A stretch of DNA of 50,344 nucleotides. Origin: Nitrospira sp. CG24A (lineage in GTDB: Bacteria > Nitrospirota > Nitrospiria > Nitrospirales > Nitrospiraceae). The number at the start of each line of letters is the position of its first letter. Within the stretch, counting starts at the first letter, position 1. Under the pieces are notes generated by a model. The model saw only the letters and a list, made by a program, of their open reading frames with translations. It was not told where the DNA came from and ran no database searches. A program made the position numbers and the translations under genes. Location of the stretch: positions 64,908 to 115,251 of the forward strand of contig NEWT02000028.1 in assembly GCA_002869925.2 (NCBI GenBank). The letters run 5' to 3'. Shown piece after piece: positions 34,722 through 42,358 of this stretch.

Positions 34722-36095
34722 TTAGTCGAGTCCCACATGGGCCCTGAGCTTGTTATAGTCGAACGATGCCCGGCCCACGCGCCTCACCCCGGGATCGTAT
34801 CGCTCCATGTCGGCAATCACGGCGGCAACCTGCTCGCGACCGGCAGCCGACATTGCAACATGACGCGGCATATGATTCCCCAGCGCCGGGCAAGCCCTTT
34901 CCGCCCACTCTAAGTAGAGCGTCTCTAAGAATCCGTGTAAGAGAGCCCGATCTTCCTCTGCTGAAATCGTCAAGGTCAGAGGCTCCTCGATGGCCAACTC
35001 CGACTCCTTCAGCTGTCGCGGAGGTGGCCTATAGGTCTCGCCGCGGAAGTGAAGAGAGAATCCGAACGTGGCCGCTAGTTTGTGTTTAACAGTATCGAGC
35101 CGCTCCCTCGAATCGCACTCCGCCCACAACTGAGTCGCCGTGAGGATCAGTCTTGAAACCACTGCGGATTCAAAGGACCCTGATGTCCCTCGCTGCACGA
35201 AATGCTGCGCGTCCTTTGACGTTGTGATCCCGCTGGGTGGGGAAGCGGCTGCTTCCCGCTCGAATCCTTCAAGGCCCGCGAGCCTGTCAGCCATGTATTC
35301 GTACTGGCTATGGTCATAGAGGGCCAAGGCGTACAGCAAGGGCTGTCCCCCTTCTGCCACATAGTGAATACTGTTTACAGCATCCACGAGTGCGGCGAAC
35401 CGCATACGCGCGAAGGTCCACATCAGTGCATGCCCATAGCGCTTGGCGAATTCCGGCCAATCGCCGAGCTCGAAAGACCCGGCAGAAATTTCTACCTGCC
35501 GCCGGTAATCGAGCGTGGCGTTCAGCAGGCCCTTTCCGTCCTCGTTGGATAACACGATTGCAGCGCCTGCAATAACCGACCGCTCCCACTCGACATCCCC
35601 CGGCTCACGGATCAGCCGCGTAAGAAGGACCAGGCCAGGCTGTAAGTCCTTGCGGAAGACTCCGTCAGGCACGTGATAGATGCGTCCATTTCCGATCGAG
35701 CGGAAGACCAGACGCTGGGTGGGCTCGTCGACCGACAGGAATTCGGCCAGGTCGAGATAGGAATGTTTCAGCGGATCCAACCACGCTCGCTCTTCTTGCG
35801 GAATATGCTCAGTGATGACATCACGCAACTGCTCGATCAACGTCAGTTGCCCGTCCTGCGGGTAGAAGTCGGCATAGAGTATGAGGTCGGCTAACTCCTT
35901 TTCCTGCGGCAGCGGAGACAACAACGCTCCTGCCCCACCCTCAAGATAGGGCTGAAGGGCAAGACCTAGCGCGATCTGCCGCTGGCCAGCCATCCTCGGT
36001 TCCGACGAAAGGATATCCAACCGAGCGAGCAACGTGTCGAGCGACGGGGCAAGAGGTACCCAGAGACCGGCTGTTGTCTCACTCGCGAGCTTCAT
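34722..36095 (-). CDS. Unrecognised 457-aa protein of the formate dehydrogenase locus
   Basis: I do not recognise this protein. It is soluble, without signal peptide, membrane segment or Cys motif (only two cysteines). It is rich in aromatic residues and in amphipathic helices: VPLAPSLDTLLARLDILSSE at the start, PYLEGGAGALLSPLPQEKEL, HSYLDLAEFLSVDEPTQRLV, FAKRYGHALMWTFARMRFAA near 226, and a C-terminal AERACPALGNHMPRHVAMSA. The composition suggests an all-alpha fold. Its start overlaps the DUF2934 gene by 17 nt and it is read in the same direction as the dehydrogenase genes, 130 bp away across a repeat. A role as chaperone or sulfurase-type maturation factor would be a guess; no FdhD motif is seen. 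Confidence 0.7.
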   Translation of the reverse strand: MKLASETTAGLWVPLAPSLDTLLARLDILSSEPRMAGQRQIALGLALQPYLEGGAGALLSPLPQEKELADLILYADFYPQDGQLTLIEQLRDVITEHIPQEERAWLDPLKHSYLDLAEFLSVDEPTQRLVFRSIGNGRIYHVPDGVFRKDLQPGLVLLTRLIREPGDVEWERSVIAGAAIVLSNEDGKGLLNATLDYRRQVEISAGSFELGDWPEFAKRYGHALMWTFARMRFAALVDAVNSIHYVAEGGQPLLYALALYDHSQYEYMADRLAGLEGFEREAAASPPSGITTSKDAQHFVQRGTSGSFESAVVSRLILTATQLWAECDSRERLDTVKHKLAATFGFSLHFRGETYRPPPRQLKESELAIEEPLTLTISAEEDRALLHGFLETLYLEWAERACPALGNHMPRHVAMSAAGREQVAAVIADMERYDPGVRRVGRASFDYNKLRAHVGLD

Positions 36096-36303
36096 GAATT
36101 TCTTCCATCACGATGGCCTCGGCGTCGATCCAGTCTTCAAGATCGTGTCCGTCTCGATAGCCTCGCTCTTGCCACAATTCGAACGCCTTACTCAAAATCC
36201 GTTCCCGCATACCTTCTGGCAGCTCGATTGATCGTGGCGATGCCGCCAAGGGCGAGCGCATCGGCGGTTTCATGGTCTTCGTGGGTTTTGTTGCACTCAT
36301 CAT
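36079..36303 (-). CDS. DUF2934-domain small protein
   Basis: A 74-aa protein. After a Pro/Lys/Thr-rich N-terminus (1-28), residues 33-65 match the DUF2934 pattern: RERILSKAFELWQERGYRDG and then HDLEDWIDAE, a compact helix-turn-helix-like unit of unknown function common in small bacterial proteins. The acidic tail EAIVMEEIHEARE overlaps the start of the 457-aa gene, so the two are translationally linked. It may be a small partner of the downstream protein. Confidence 0.8.
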   Translation of the reverse strand: MMSATKPTKTMKPPMRSPLAASPRSIELPEGMRERILSKAFELWQERGYRDGHDLEDWIDAEAIVMEEIHEARE

Positions 36304-36320
36304 GACTTACTCCTTTGTCG

Positions 36321-37280
36321 TTAGGTAGATAGGACGGGAGAGTCTTCTTCCGGAACCGTCTGGCGATGACCTGGCCCGAACTTCGGGGTCCGCACCGTGA
36401 TGACAGGGCAACGAGCTTTTCGCAGAACGGCCTCGGCCACGCTGCCAGAAATGCTGTGCGAGATCCCACGGCGCCCATGCGTGCCCATGACGATGAGGTC
36501 ACAGGGCAGGGTCTGGGCAGAATCTAAGATTGAATCGGCCGGAAACCCTCCCCTCAGCCGAGATTCCACCTGCATCGCGGGATGCTGGAGGGAAGACACC
36601 AGCTCCTCCAGTCGTTTCGTCCACGTCTCGGCGTCAGCATGACGTGCCTTACTCTGACCGAGCGTAAAATCCAAGCCATAGGACACCGGCTCCAAGACAT
36701 GCAGCAACATGAGAGAGGCCTTCGCCTGCTGCGCCACCACGGCGGCATAGCCTAAGGCATCAAGAGAGCAGTCGGAAAAATCGACCGGCACGAGGATGCG
36801 TTCCAGTGTGATAGGCTTTGACAAGGCACCCTCCTCCTCTTCAATGTCTGCCGGTTCCATTCGCACCGTCAGCACGGGGCAAGGGGCTCCACGAATGACT
36901 CGCTCGGCAGTGCTGCCTAATAAAATATGTGCAAGGCCGGTCTTGCCCCTGGTCCCTACGACGATCAGGTCTGAGTCCTCAGCCTGCGCCGCGGCAATGA
37001 CCTCTTCCCTCGGAATCCCCGTAGCCACCCTGGTCGTGACCGCAATCCCCCGCCGCTCCACCCGGCCTTTGAGACCGACGAGCTGCGACGATGCGGTCTT
37101 GAGCAGATCGGCCAGATATTGCTGATTGACGAGGTAATCGGGATTGAGTCCCGGTGGAAACTCCGCGACGCACAGCACAGTCAAGGAGGCCTTCCACGAG
37201 CAGGCAAGGGCACAGGCATAGTCTTCGGCCCGTTGGGCCCAGTGCGAAAAGTCTGTGGCAAACAAGATTCGCTTGATCAC
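36321..37280 (-). CDS. Tandem universal stress protein (UspA x2)
   Basis: A 319-aa two-domain Usp. The GTG at 37280 follows an AGGAGG site by 6 nt and begins VIKRILFATDFSHWA, the usual Usp start; the longer open frame reads back through a family A repeat and is not genuine. Domain 1 carries VVGTRGKTGLAHILLGS and domain 2 VMGTHGRRGISHSISGS, both of the ATP-binding form. Domain 2 begins RILVPVDFSDCS. The sequence differs clearly from the pair at 25.7-27.6 kb. It is 17 bp upstream of the DUF2934 gene on the same strand, probably leading a four-gene stress/formate transcript. Confidence 0.88.
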   Translation of the reverse strand: MIKRILFATDFSHWAQRAEDYACALACSWKASLTVLCVAEFPPGLNPDYLVNQQYLADLLKTASSQLVGLKGRVERRGIAVTTRVATGIPREEVIAAAQAEDSDLIVVGTRGKTGLAHILLGSTAERVIRGAPCPVLTVRMEPADIEEEEGALSKPITLERILVPVDFSDCSLDALGYAAVVAQQAKASLMLLHVLEPVSYGLDFTLGQSKARHADAETWTKRLEELVSSLQHPAMQVESRLRGGFPADSILDSAQTLPCDLIVMGTHGRRGISHSISGSVAEAVLRKARCPVITVRTPKFGPGHRQTVPEEDSPVLST

Positions 37281-37305
37281 GGGCGGCCTCCTGTCCTCGT
37301 CATTC

Positions 37306-37394
37306 GTGAAAGGTGAAACGTAAAAGGTGAAAGGTTTCAAAGGAAGGGCCTTCGGCAATCCTAGGTTTTACCTTTCACTTTTCACGTCTCACGC
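37306..37394. repeat. Family A element, copy 2
   Basis: The left arm GTGAAAGGTGAAACGTAAAA starts at 37306 and the right arm (TTTTACCTTTCACTTTTCAC) ends near 37385. About 80 bp around it, from TGTCCTCGTCATTCG onward, is nearly the same as copy 5 at 39.2 kb. It lies immediately upstream of a Usp gene and contributes an artificial 5' extension to its reading frame. Confidence 0.75.
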
Positions 37395-37412
37395 GTTGAG
37401 CAGCCCGTTTGC

Positions 37413-37838
37413 TTACACCGCCTCTGCGCTGAGCAGAAGTAACTCGCCCTTCATGTTCGGATGGATGGAGCACCTAAACTCATGATGGCCAGGCCGCGAC
37501 ATGTTGAATCGAATGGCCACCTCCCGTTTGGGATCGAGAAATACCCCACCCACGCCTCGGCCATAGACGATCACCCCGTCCTTCTCGACCTGAGTCGGGA
37601 TGCCCTCAAACATGGTCGAGCCAAAGTCGTGCTTTTCGGCATCTTCGTTTCTGATCTTAATCACCGTAGGAAATCCAAGGCGGAGCACTCCCTGCTTGGC
37701 TACGAACTTGAAATCCTTGATTGTGACCTCGACGGCTTGCTCCGACTGAGCGAAAATAGGCCCCGCCTCCTCCCACCAGAACCCACACGTGGCGGCAAGT
37801 ACAAGCACCCATCCCCACTGCATCTTGTGACTGCTCAT
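37413..37838 (-). CDS. Exported cupredoxin (plastocyanin/azurin-like)
   Basis: A 141-aa periplasmic blue-copper protein. The signal peptide covers about 1-30 (cleavage near IFA|QS). The mature domain has a cupredoxin layout with type-1 ligands His70 in EKHDFGS and then Cys123-His126-Met129 in FRCSIHPNMKGEL. The neighbouring GHHEFRC strand is typical. Such proteins shuttle electrons or bind copper. It lies between two stress-protein genes with family A repeats on either side, so its transcript is probably its own. A copper-dependent respiratory partner is plausible, but none lies in the window other than the cytochrome c at 49.9 kb. Confidence 0.88.
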   Translation of the reverse strand: MSSHKMQWGWVLVLAATCGFWWEEAGPIFAQSEQAVEVTIKDFKFVAKQGVLRLGFPTVIKIRNEDAEKHDFGSTMFEGIPTQVEKDGVIVYGRGVGGVFLDPKREVAIRFNMSRPGHHEFRCSIHPNMKGELLLLSAEAV

Positions 37839-37860
37839 GTACTCCTCCTTCTCAAGAACC

Positions 37861-37940
37861 GTAAAAGGTGAGACGTGAAAAGTGAAACGTGTGACTGGAG
37901 AATAATTTTCCTCCGATACCTTTCATGTTTCACCTTTCAC
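37861..37940. repeat. Family A element, copy 3
   Basis: GTAAAAGGTGAGACGTGAAA on the left and CTTTCATGTTTCACCTTTCA on the right form an imperfect hairpin. It lies between the cupredoxin gene start and the next Usp gene's end; its right arm touches the Usp stop codon. Confidence 0.7.
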
Positions 37941-38422
37941 GAGCGCTTCGGCGTAGGTGGCAGCGGAACAGTCAACACCGGACAACCCGCAGTCCGCACC
38001 ACCCGTTCTGCCGTACTGCCAAAAAATATTTTATCGAGCGTGTCCGACCGCCCCCCATAACTGCCCAACACCACCAGGTTGACTTTTTCCACCCGGACTA
38101 TCTTTGCGATCTCCACAAAGGGCACACCTTCCACCAGCAACCTGGTGATCTTCACACCTTTGGCCGGTTCCGAATCAAGCAACCGCCGCGTATTTAAACG
38201 GGCGTGGTGCCGCAGTCGCCGCTTCTGCGCTTGCGCGTCGGACGGCACAGCCAACAACCCAAGACGGTTGAAGGCCGCCAGGGCACTCGTATCGATCACA
38301 TGCAACAACAGCAACTCGGCTTGAAAGGTCTTGGCAAGCATCAGCGCGATACGGAAGGCTTCTCCTGAGCAAGGAGAGAAATCTACCGGAACAAGAATCC
38401 TCGTACAGAACGGATCAGCCAC
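37937..38422 (-). CDS. Single-domain universal stress protein
   Basis: A 161-aa protein with one UspA domain. The start is probably the GTG at 38422, after GGGAGGTCGT; a GTG four codons upstream lacks a ribosome site. It begins TRILVPVDFSPCSGEAF, and the nucleotide motif VLGSYGGRSDTLDKIFFGS has two extra residues compared with the standard G-x2-G-x9-G, so ATP binding is less certain. It ends PVLTVPLPPTPKRS. It is the only single-domain Usp in the window. Confidence 0.85.
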   Translation of the reverse strand: MADPFCTRILVPVDFSPCSGEAFRIALMLAKTFQAELLLLHVIDTSALAAFNRLGLLAVPSDAQAQKRRLRHHARLNTRRLLDSEPAKGVKITRLLVEGVPFVEIAKIVRVEKVNLVVLGSYGGRSDTLDKIFFGSTAERVVRTAGCPVLTVPLPPTPKRS

Positions 38423-38590
38423 ACGACCTCCCACTGGATCGACTCACTCTCTGCTACCAGCAAGGGCGGTGCCACCGCACCAAGAGTCGGAAGCGATGAC
38501 TAAGAGCATAGAGGAAACAAAGACTTTGTCTTTCTTGTCGGACCATACGCCATCCACCATCGACTCTTCGCATTGTGAGCAGGGGTGTCC

Positions 38591-38620
38591 TGCTACAGCT
38601 CGACTTTCTCTGCTGTAGCA
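38591..38620. repeat. 9-bp inverted repeat
   Basis: TGCTACAGC and GCTGTAGCA are perfectly complementary across a 12-nt loop. It directly precedes family A copy 4. It may be a terminator or part of a composite element. Confidence 0.5.
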
Positions 38621-38635
38621 GAAGGCCACAGAAGA

Positions 38636-38697
38636 CGTGAAATGTGAGAAGTGAAAGGCCTCCCTTCGTTTCACATTTCACTTTTTACGTCTTACGC
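38636..38697. repeat. Family A element, copy 4
   Basis: CGTGAAATGTGAGAAGTGAA at the left pairs with TTTCACATTTCACTTTTTAC and CGTCTTACG at the right. This is a short, more diverged copy, located 56 nt before the small membrane gene. Confidence 0.65.
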
Positions 38698-38752
38698 CCG
38701 CTACGGCATTGGACTTGCTGAGATATTGCCTGGAGAAAGGTCATGCCGACAC

Positions 38753-39013
38753 ATGACACGGAATCGATGGTTGCTCTTAGGGGCGATACTGCTAGGACTC
38801 GCGGTCGGACTCTATTTTCTGTTCTTCTGTCCAACCGACTGTCATTAGCCTCGAGTACTCGGCCTCCTCATCGGCGGGATCGTGGGACTGTCCGCTGGAG
38901 CCTGCCTGCTGGCCTGGGGCGGAACAAGATCGGTTGCCTCCACGCTTGCAATCACGCTCGCCTTCACCGCCATGATCGCCACATTCGTCGCAGCCTGTTA
39001 CCGATTGGACTGA
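38753..39013 (+). pseudogene. Small three-helix membrane protein interrupted by an in-frame TAG
   Basis: From the ATG at 38753 one frame reads MTRNRWLLLGAILLGLAVGL followed by YFLFFCPTDCH, then TAG (38846-38848), and continues in the same frame as PRVLGLLIGGIVGLSAGACL and two further hydrophobic helices up to RLD and TGA at 39013. Both halves have strong membrane-protein character, so they look like one 86-residue protein with an amber codon at codon 32. A CAG-to-TAG change is the simplest cause. Alternatives are a genuine 31-aa peptide followed by an untranslated or re-initiated segment, or readthrough. A GAGAAAGG site lies 12 nt upstream of the ATG, further than ideal. Confidence 0.6.
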
Positions 39014-39379
39014 GCCGAGCAGGCATTGATCCCGCACTCGTGAGTAGCCCGATGGCTACCGTAGCGTAAGATATTCTCAATGTGGCGGCTATCTGGGGAT
39101 CGCCACGCTCATCCTGTGAGCGCAGGACAATCGAGATCTAGCAGTCTGCGGAAAGACTCAGTTTTTGCACAACACGCTGTGGAGATAATACATGGAGTAC
39201 TCATGCTTGAATGGCCAGCAGGATGCTCAAAAAGGCTGTCCTCGTCGTTCGTGAAAGGTGAAACGTAAAAGGTGAAAGGTTTCAGAGGAAGAGCCTTCGA
39301 CAATCCTACGTTTCACGTTTCACGCGTGACGATCTTCGTATGCTGGCGGACTTTTTCAGCATCCTATTAAAGGAAGACG
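39014..39379. other. 366-bp intergenic region, largely a repeat element
   Basis: The right 146 bp is the best-preserved family A element (39220-39365). The left 200 bp contains no convincing gene. The hydrolase ribosome site (AAAGGAAG) begins a few bases after the element's end. Confidence 0.6.
39220..39365. repeat. Family A element, copy 5, complete with terminal inverted repeats
   Basis: It starts AGGATGCTCAAAAAG and ends CTTTTTCAGCATCCT, inverted repeats of 15 bp with one mismatch. Inside, GTGAAAGGTGAAACGTAAAA (from 39251) and CCTACGTTTCACGTTTCACG (from 39305) form an inner hairpin. The 146-bp size, terminal inverted repeats and multiple genomic copies are those of a miniature non-autonomous element. 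No clear target duplication was seen. Confidence 0.8.
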
Positions 39380-40081
39380 ATGGCATCATCGACGGACTTG
39401 CAGGCTCCACAGGAGGTGACGATCCGATCCGGCCGCGTCAGCCTGAAAGGCCATCTGGGGATTCCTGTGTCACCGCTCGGCATGGTGGTCTTCGCCCACG
39501 GAAGCGGCAGCGGGCGATTCAGTCCGCGCAATAATTTCGTCGCTCGTTTTCTCCAGCAAAGACGGATCACCACGCTCCTGATTGACCTTCTGACCCCGGA
39601 GGAAGCCGAAGACCGCCGCAAGGTCTTCGACATTGACCTGCTGGCAGATCGGCTTCTGTTGGCCAAAACCTGGCTCGATCAGGACGACCGGACGAAGGGC
39701 CTGGGCATCGGCTATTTCGGCGCCAGTACAGGAGCGGGCGCGGCTCTACAGGCGGCAGCCCGCGATCCCTCGTCGATCCAGGCCATCGTGTCGCGGGGAG
39801 GCAGACCGGATCTAGCCGAAGCCTATCTCCCGTCGGTGACTGCGCCGACCATGCTGATTGTCGGTGGAGACGATGAGCCGGTTATCGAAATGAATCGAAC
39901 AGCCTACCGACTCCTCACCTGCCCTAAACATCTCGTGATCGTGCCCGGCGCAACACATCTCTTCGAAGAACCCGGCGCACTTGAGCAGGTGGCAGAACAT
40001 GCTCTGACTTGGTTCCAGCAATATTTTCACCCTGCCCGGCACGAGGGCACAGGTGCCCACAGAAAGGAGCGTCTCCGATGA
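39380..40081 (+). CDS. Alpha/beta hydrolase (dienelactone-hydrolase type)
   Basis: A 233-aa cytoplasmic hydrolase of unknown substrate. The fold begins with an oxyanion strand VVFAHGSGSGRFSPRN at 37-52. The nucleophile elbow is GYFGASTGAGAAL with Ser116; the acid is probably Asp164 or Asp165 in VGGDDEPV, and the base His193 in GATHLFEE. This set is typical of small hydrolases often found next to stress-protein or phosphoribosyltransferase genes. AAGGAAG precedes the ATG closely, and the stop overlaps the next Usp gene as ATGA, so the two are co-translated. Confidence 0.88.
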   Translation: MASSTDLQAPQEVTIRSGRVSLKGHLGIPVSPLGMVVFAHGSGSGRFSPRNNFVARFLQQRRITTLLIDLLTPEEAEDRRKVFDIDLLADRLLLAKTWLDQDDRTKGLGIGYFGASTGAGAALQAAARDPSSIQAIVSRGGRPDLAEAYLPSVTAPTMLIVGGDDEPVIEMNRTAYRLLTCPKHLVIVPGATHLFEEPGALEQVAEHALTWFQQYFHPARHEGTGAHRKERLR

Positions 40082-40947
40082 AAACATTGCTCGCGGTTGA
40101 CGGATCGGATAATTCCTATGAGGCCGTTCACGTGATGAAATACATGGCCAGGTCAGAGCAGCTCACTCTGCTTCATGCGCTGAATGTCCCACGGCCAGCA
40201 TATCTTGAAATGTCGATGATTCCGGAAGCAGCAGAGGAACTCTACAAGACGCTTGAGCAAAGCATGAAGGAAGACGGCGAGCGACTGCTCGATAGAGTTC
40301 AGTCCCTCCTTCCACTGCACGCAGGACCGACGAAGAAACATCTTCAAATCGGGTCTCCATCAGAAGTGATCGTGTCGATGGCTGAGGAACAAAAAGCCGA
40401 TCTGATCGTGATGGGAGCACGGGGTCTTGGCCCTATCAAGGAGCGGCTGCTCGGCAGCGTGTCGCACCGCATCCTCACTCTGGCCCCTTGTGCCACATTG
40501 ATTGTGAACGGTCCGGTTAAGGCTATGAAACAGATCCTGTTGCCGCTCCAAGGTCCATTTGACACAGAGGCCATGATTCGTTTTCTCCAACTCAAACCGT
40601 TTCATGATGCGGTTGAGTTGACGCTGATGACGGTCTTGCCTTCGACAGAGCCGCCATGGCCCAGCAATGCCGCAGCGGCTGCCGCCGCCACCGAGATGCT
40701 GGAGAAGCAAGCCGAATACGTCGAGAGTGTGGCGGAACGTCTGCGCGTCATAGGCTATCAGGCGCATGGAGTCGCCCTGATCGGGACACCGTCTACCATG
40801 ATTCTGCAACAAGCGACCACCTTGCGATCGGATCTGATTCTGATGGGGACAAGAGGCAGGAAGGGCATCACTCGCTTTGTGATCGGGAGCGTATCTCATG
40901 CCGTGCTGCACAAGATGCCCTGCCCGGTGCTGGCATTTCATGCATGA
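40078..40947 (+). CDS. Tandem universal stress protein (UspA x2)
   Basis: A 289-aa two-domain Usp. The ATG at 40078 overlaps the hydrolase stop, has GAAAGGAG upstream inside that gene, and begins MKTLLAVDGSDNSYEAV. ATP-type motifs are VMGARGLGPIKERLLGS in domain 1 and LMGTRGRKGITRFVIGS in domain 2. Between them lies an Ala-rich stretch, SNAAAAAAATEMLEKQAEYV. It is the only Usp here on the plus strand and the fifth in 15 kb. Confidence 0.9.
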   Translation: MKTLLAVDGSDNSYEAVHVMKYMARSEQLTLLHALNVPRPAYLEMSMIPEAAEELYKTLEQSMKEDGERLLDRVQSLLPLHAGPTKKHLQIGSPSEVIVSMAEEQKADLIVMGARGLGPIKERLLGSVSHRILTLAPCATLIVNGPVKAMKQILLPLQGPFDTEAMIRFLQLKPFHDAVELTLMTVLPSTEPPWPSNAAAAAAATEMLEKQAEYVESVAERLRVIGYQAHGVALIGTPSTMILQQATTLRSDLILMGTRGRKGITRFVIGSVSHAVLHKMPCPVLAFHA

Positions 40948-41082
40948 AGCAGGCGGCAGAACGCTACACATCCGCCAACCTGTCTCGTTCATGTCGATGC
41001 GTTAGTCTGTCGAGTTGTACAAGCTAATCCGGCAGGGTAAACGTACGGTACATTGAAGTTCGCAAGAGGATTCCGCAGCCTG

Positions 41083-41514
41083 CTAGACCTCGGCTCCATC
41101 GGAGAGCGCACACTCCTCTCGTATCCCCAACCCGATATAGCGATCGCCCGCGATCACGCGCTGAAGCGCTTTCGGCAATTCTGTATGGAGGCCCGTTCTC
41201 TTGAGGAGGTAAGCGCACGCTCCTGCATTGAACGCCAAGGACACATAGACCGGCTCCCGATGGACCGAAAGAATGATCACTTTGCTGTCCGGGACACTGG
41301 TGTGTAAGACACGAGTGGCATCGAGACCGTTCAGCTTCGGCATTGAAATATCTGTGATAATAATGTCCGGCTTCAGCCGTTGTGCTGCCTCCACAAGGGC
41401 TTCCCCATCTGCCACCACCCCCACGACCTCACCGAACTTGTCTTCCAATACACCACATATTGCGCTGAGCATTTCCGGGTGATCGTCGGCAAGAAGGATT
41501 CGCGGTTTCTTCAT
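41083..41514 (-). CDS. Receiver-only response regulator (NarL-type REC, no HTH)
   Basis: A 143-aa protein consisting of one REC domain. It begins MKKPRILLADDHPEM; the phospho-acceptor is Asp55 in IIITDISMPKLNG, with acidic pocket Asp10/Asp11, switch Ser in IILSVH and Lys in YLLKRTG. The frame ends right after GDRYIGLGIREECALSDGAE, where NarL-type regulators continue with a LuxR HTH. No HTH remnant is readable in the 135 bp downstream. It may act through protein contacts or as a phosphate sink for the adjacent kinase. Its sequence is clearly related to the full regulator next to it. Confidence 0.85.
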   Translation of the reverse strand: MKKPRILLADDHPEMLSAICGVLEDKFGEVVGVVADGEALVEAAQRLKPDIIITDISMPKLNGLDATRVLHTSVPDSKVIILSVHREPVYVSLAFNAGACAYLLKRTGLHTELPKALQRVIAGDRYIGLGIREECALSDGAEV

Positions 41515-41645
41515 GTAAGGTCATCTCCTCTCCACACACGTCATGATACTGGAATCATAGGCCTCTTGGAAAGTGGGCGGAATGAGGAAAACCCCTGGCG
41601 TTCAAGGGCATCCTACCAGAGGCTGGCAGGGGCGAGACCTAAGGC

Positions 41646-41705
41646 GTGAAACGTTCTAGTCCGGAAACGAGCTACGTTTCACGTCTCACGTTTTACCTTT
41701 CACGT
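41646..41705. repeat. Family A element, copy 6 (short)
   Basis: GTGAAACGTTCTAG at the left and CTACGTTTCACGTCTCACG followed by TTTTACCTTTCACG at the right. The left arm is truncated. It lies between the two response-regulator genes and may end the kinase-regulator transcript. Confidence 0.6.
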
Positions 41706-41710
41706 CATTG

Positions 41711-42358
41711 CTAGAGGCTGGTGATGCCGTGAGTAATCGCATACTTGGTCAAACTGGCAGTGGTATGAATGTCCAACTGCTGCATGATGCGGGACTTGTG
41801 AAACTCCACCGTTTTCACCGATACCTTGAGCGCCGTGGCAATGGCCTTGGTGCCGCGGCCCTCAGCGACAAGCTGCAACACTTCCCGCTGGCGCGGGGTC
41901 AGCGCCATGGGCACAGGCGTACCTCGCTCACCGGAGGAGGGATTGAGGACCGAGCCCAGCACATCTTTCGTAATCAAGGGGGTCAGATAGTGTTGGCCGT
42001 GGAGGACTGATCGGATCGCCACGCTGAGCTCTGAGGCCGCGGAGCGCTTGAGGAGGTATCCTGAAGCCCCTGCCTGGAACGCCTCGGTGGCATAGGTCGG
42101 GCTGGCATGCATGGTGAGAAAAATGAGTTTGCTTTCCGGCACCAATACCCGGAGTTGCCGGGCCGCTTCAAGCCCATTCAAACACGGCATTGCGATGTCC
42201 AGGAGAATCAGATCCGGCTGTAACTTCTGCGCCGCCTCAATCAACGATCGCCCGTCTTCCACCGTGCCCACCACCTCACACTCAACCTCCACGAGCTTCC
42301 GCAACCCGGCGAGGATCAACGAATGGTCATCAGCCATGAGCACGCGTGGTTTCTTCAT
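41711..42358 (-). CDS. NarL/FixJ-family response regulator
   Basis: A 215-aa transcription factor with REC (1-120; phospho-acceptor Asp54 in LILLDIAMPCLNG, Lys in YLLKRSA) and a C-terminal LuxR-type HTH (LTPRQREVLQLVAEGRGTKA and then KTVEFHKSRIMQQLDIHTTA). The ATG at 42358 follows AGGAGG by 4 nt and overlaps the kinase stop codon as ATGA, so kinase and regulator are made together. It most likely receives phosphate from that kinase. Two CTAG-N8-CTAG elements upstream of the kinase are candidate binding sites, though this is untested. Confidence 0.92.
   Translation of the reverse strand: MKKPRVLMADDHSLILAGLRKLVEVECEVVGTVEDGRSLIEAAQKLQPDLILLDIAMPCLNGLEAARQLRVLVPESKLIFLTMHASPTYATEAFQAGASGYLLKRSAASELSVAIRSVLHGQHYLTPLITKDVLGSVLNPSSGERGTPVPMALTPRQREVLQLVAEGRGTKAIATALKVSVKTVEFHKSRIMQQLDIHTTASLTKYAITHGITSL

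Larger units (their letters stand above)
38423..38752. other. 330-bp intergenic region with two hairpins
   Basis: It separates divergent genes. It contains the inverted repeat TGCTACAGC (38591-38599) / GCTGTAGCA (38612-38620) and family A copy 4. No gene is supported here. Confidence 0.55.

Noticed and set aside
36321-37358. 26-residue N-terminal extension of the Usp protein
   Set aside because: It is read from a family A repeat; the GTG with AGGAGG at 37280 is the better start.
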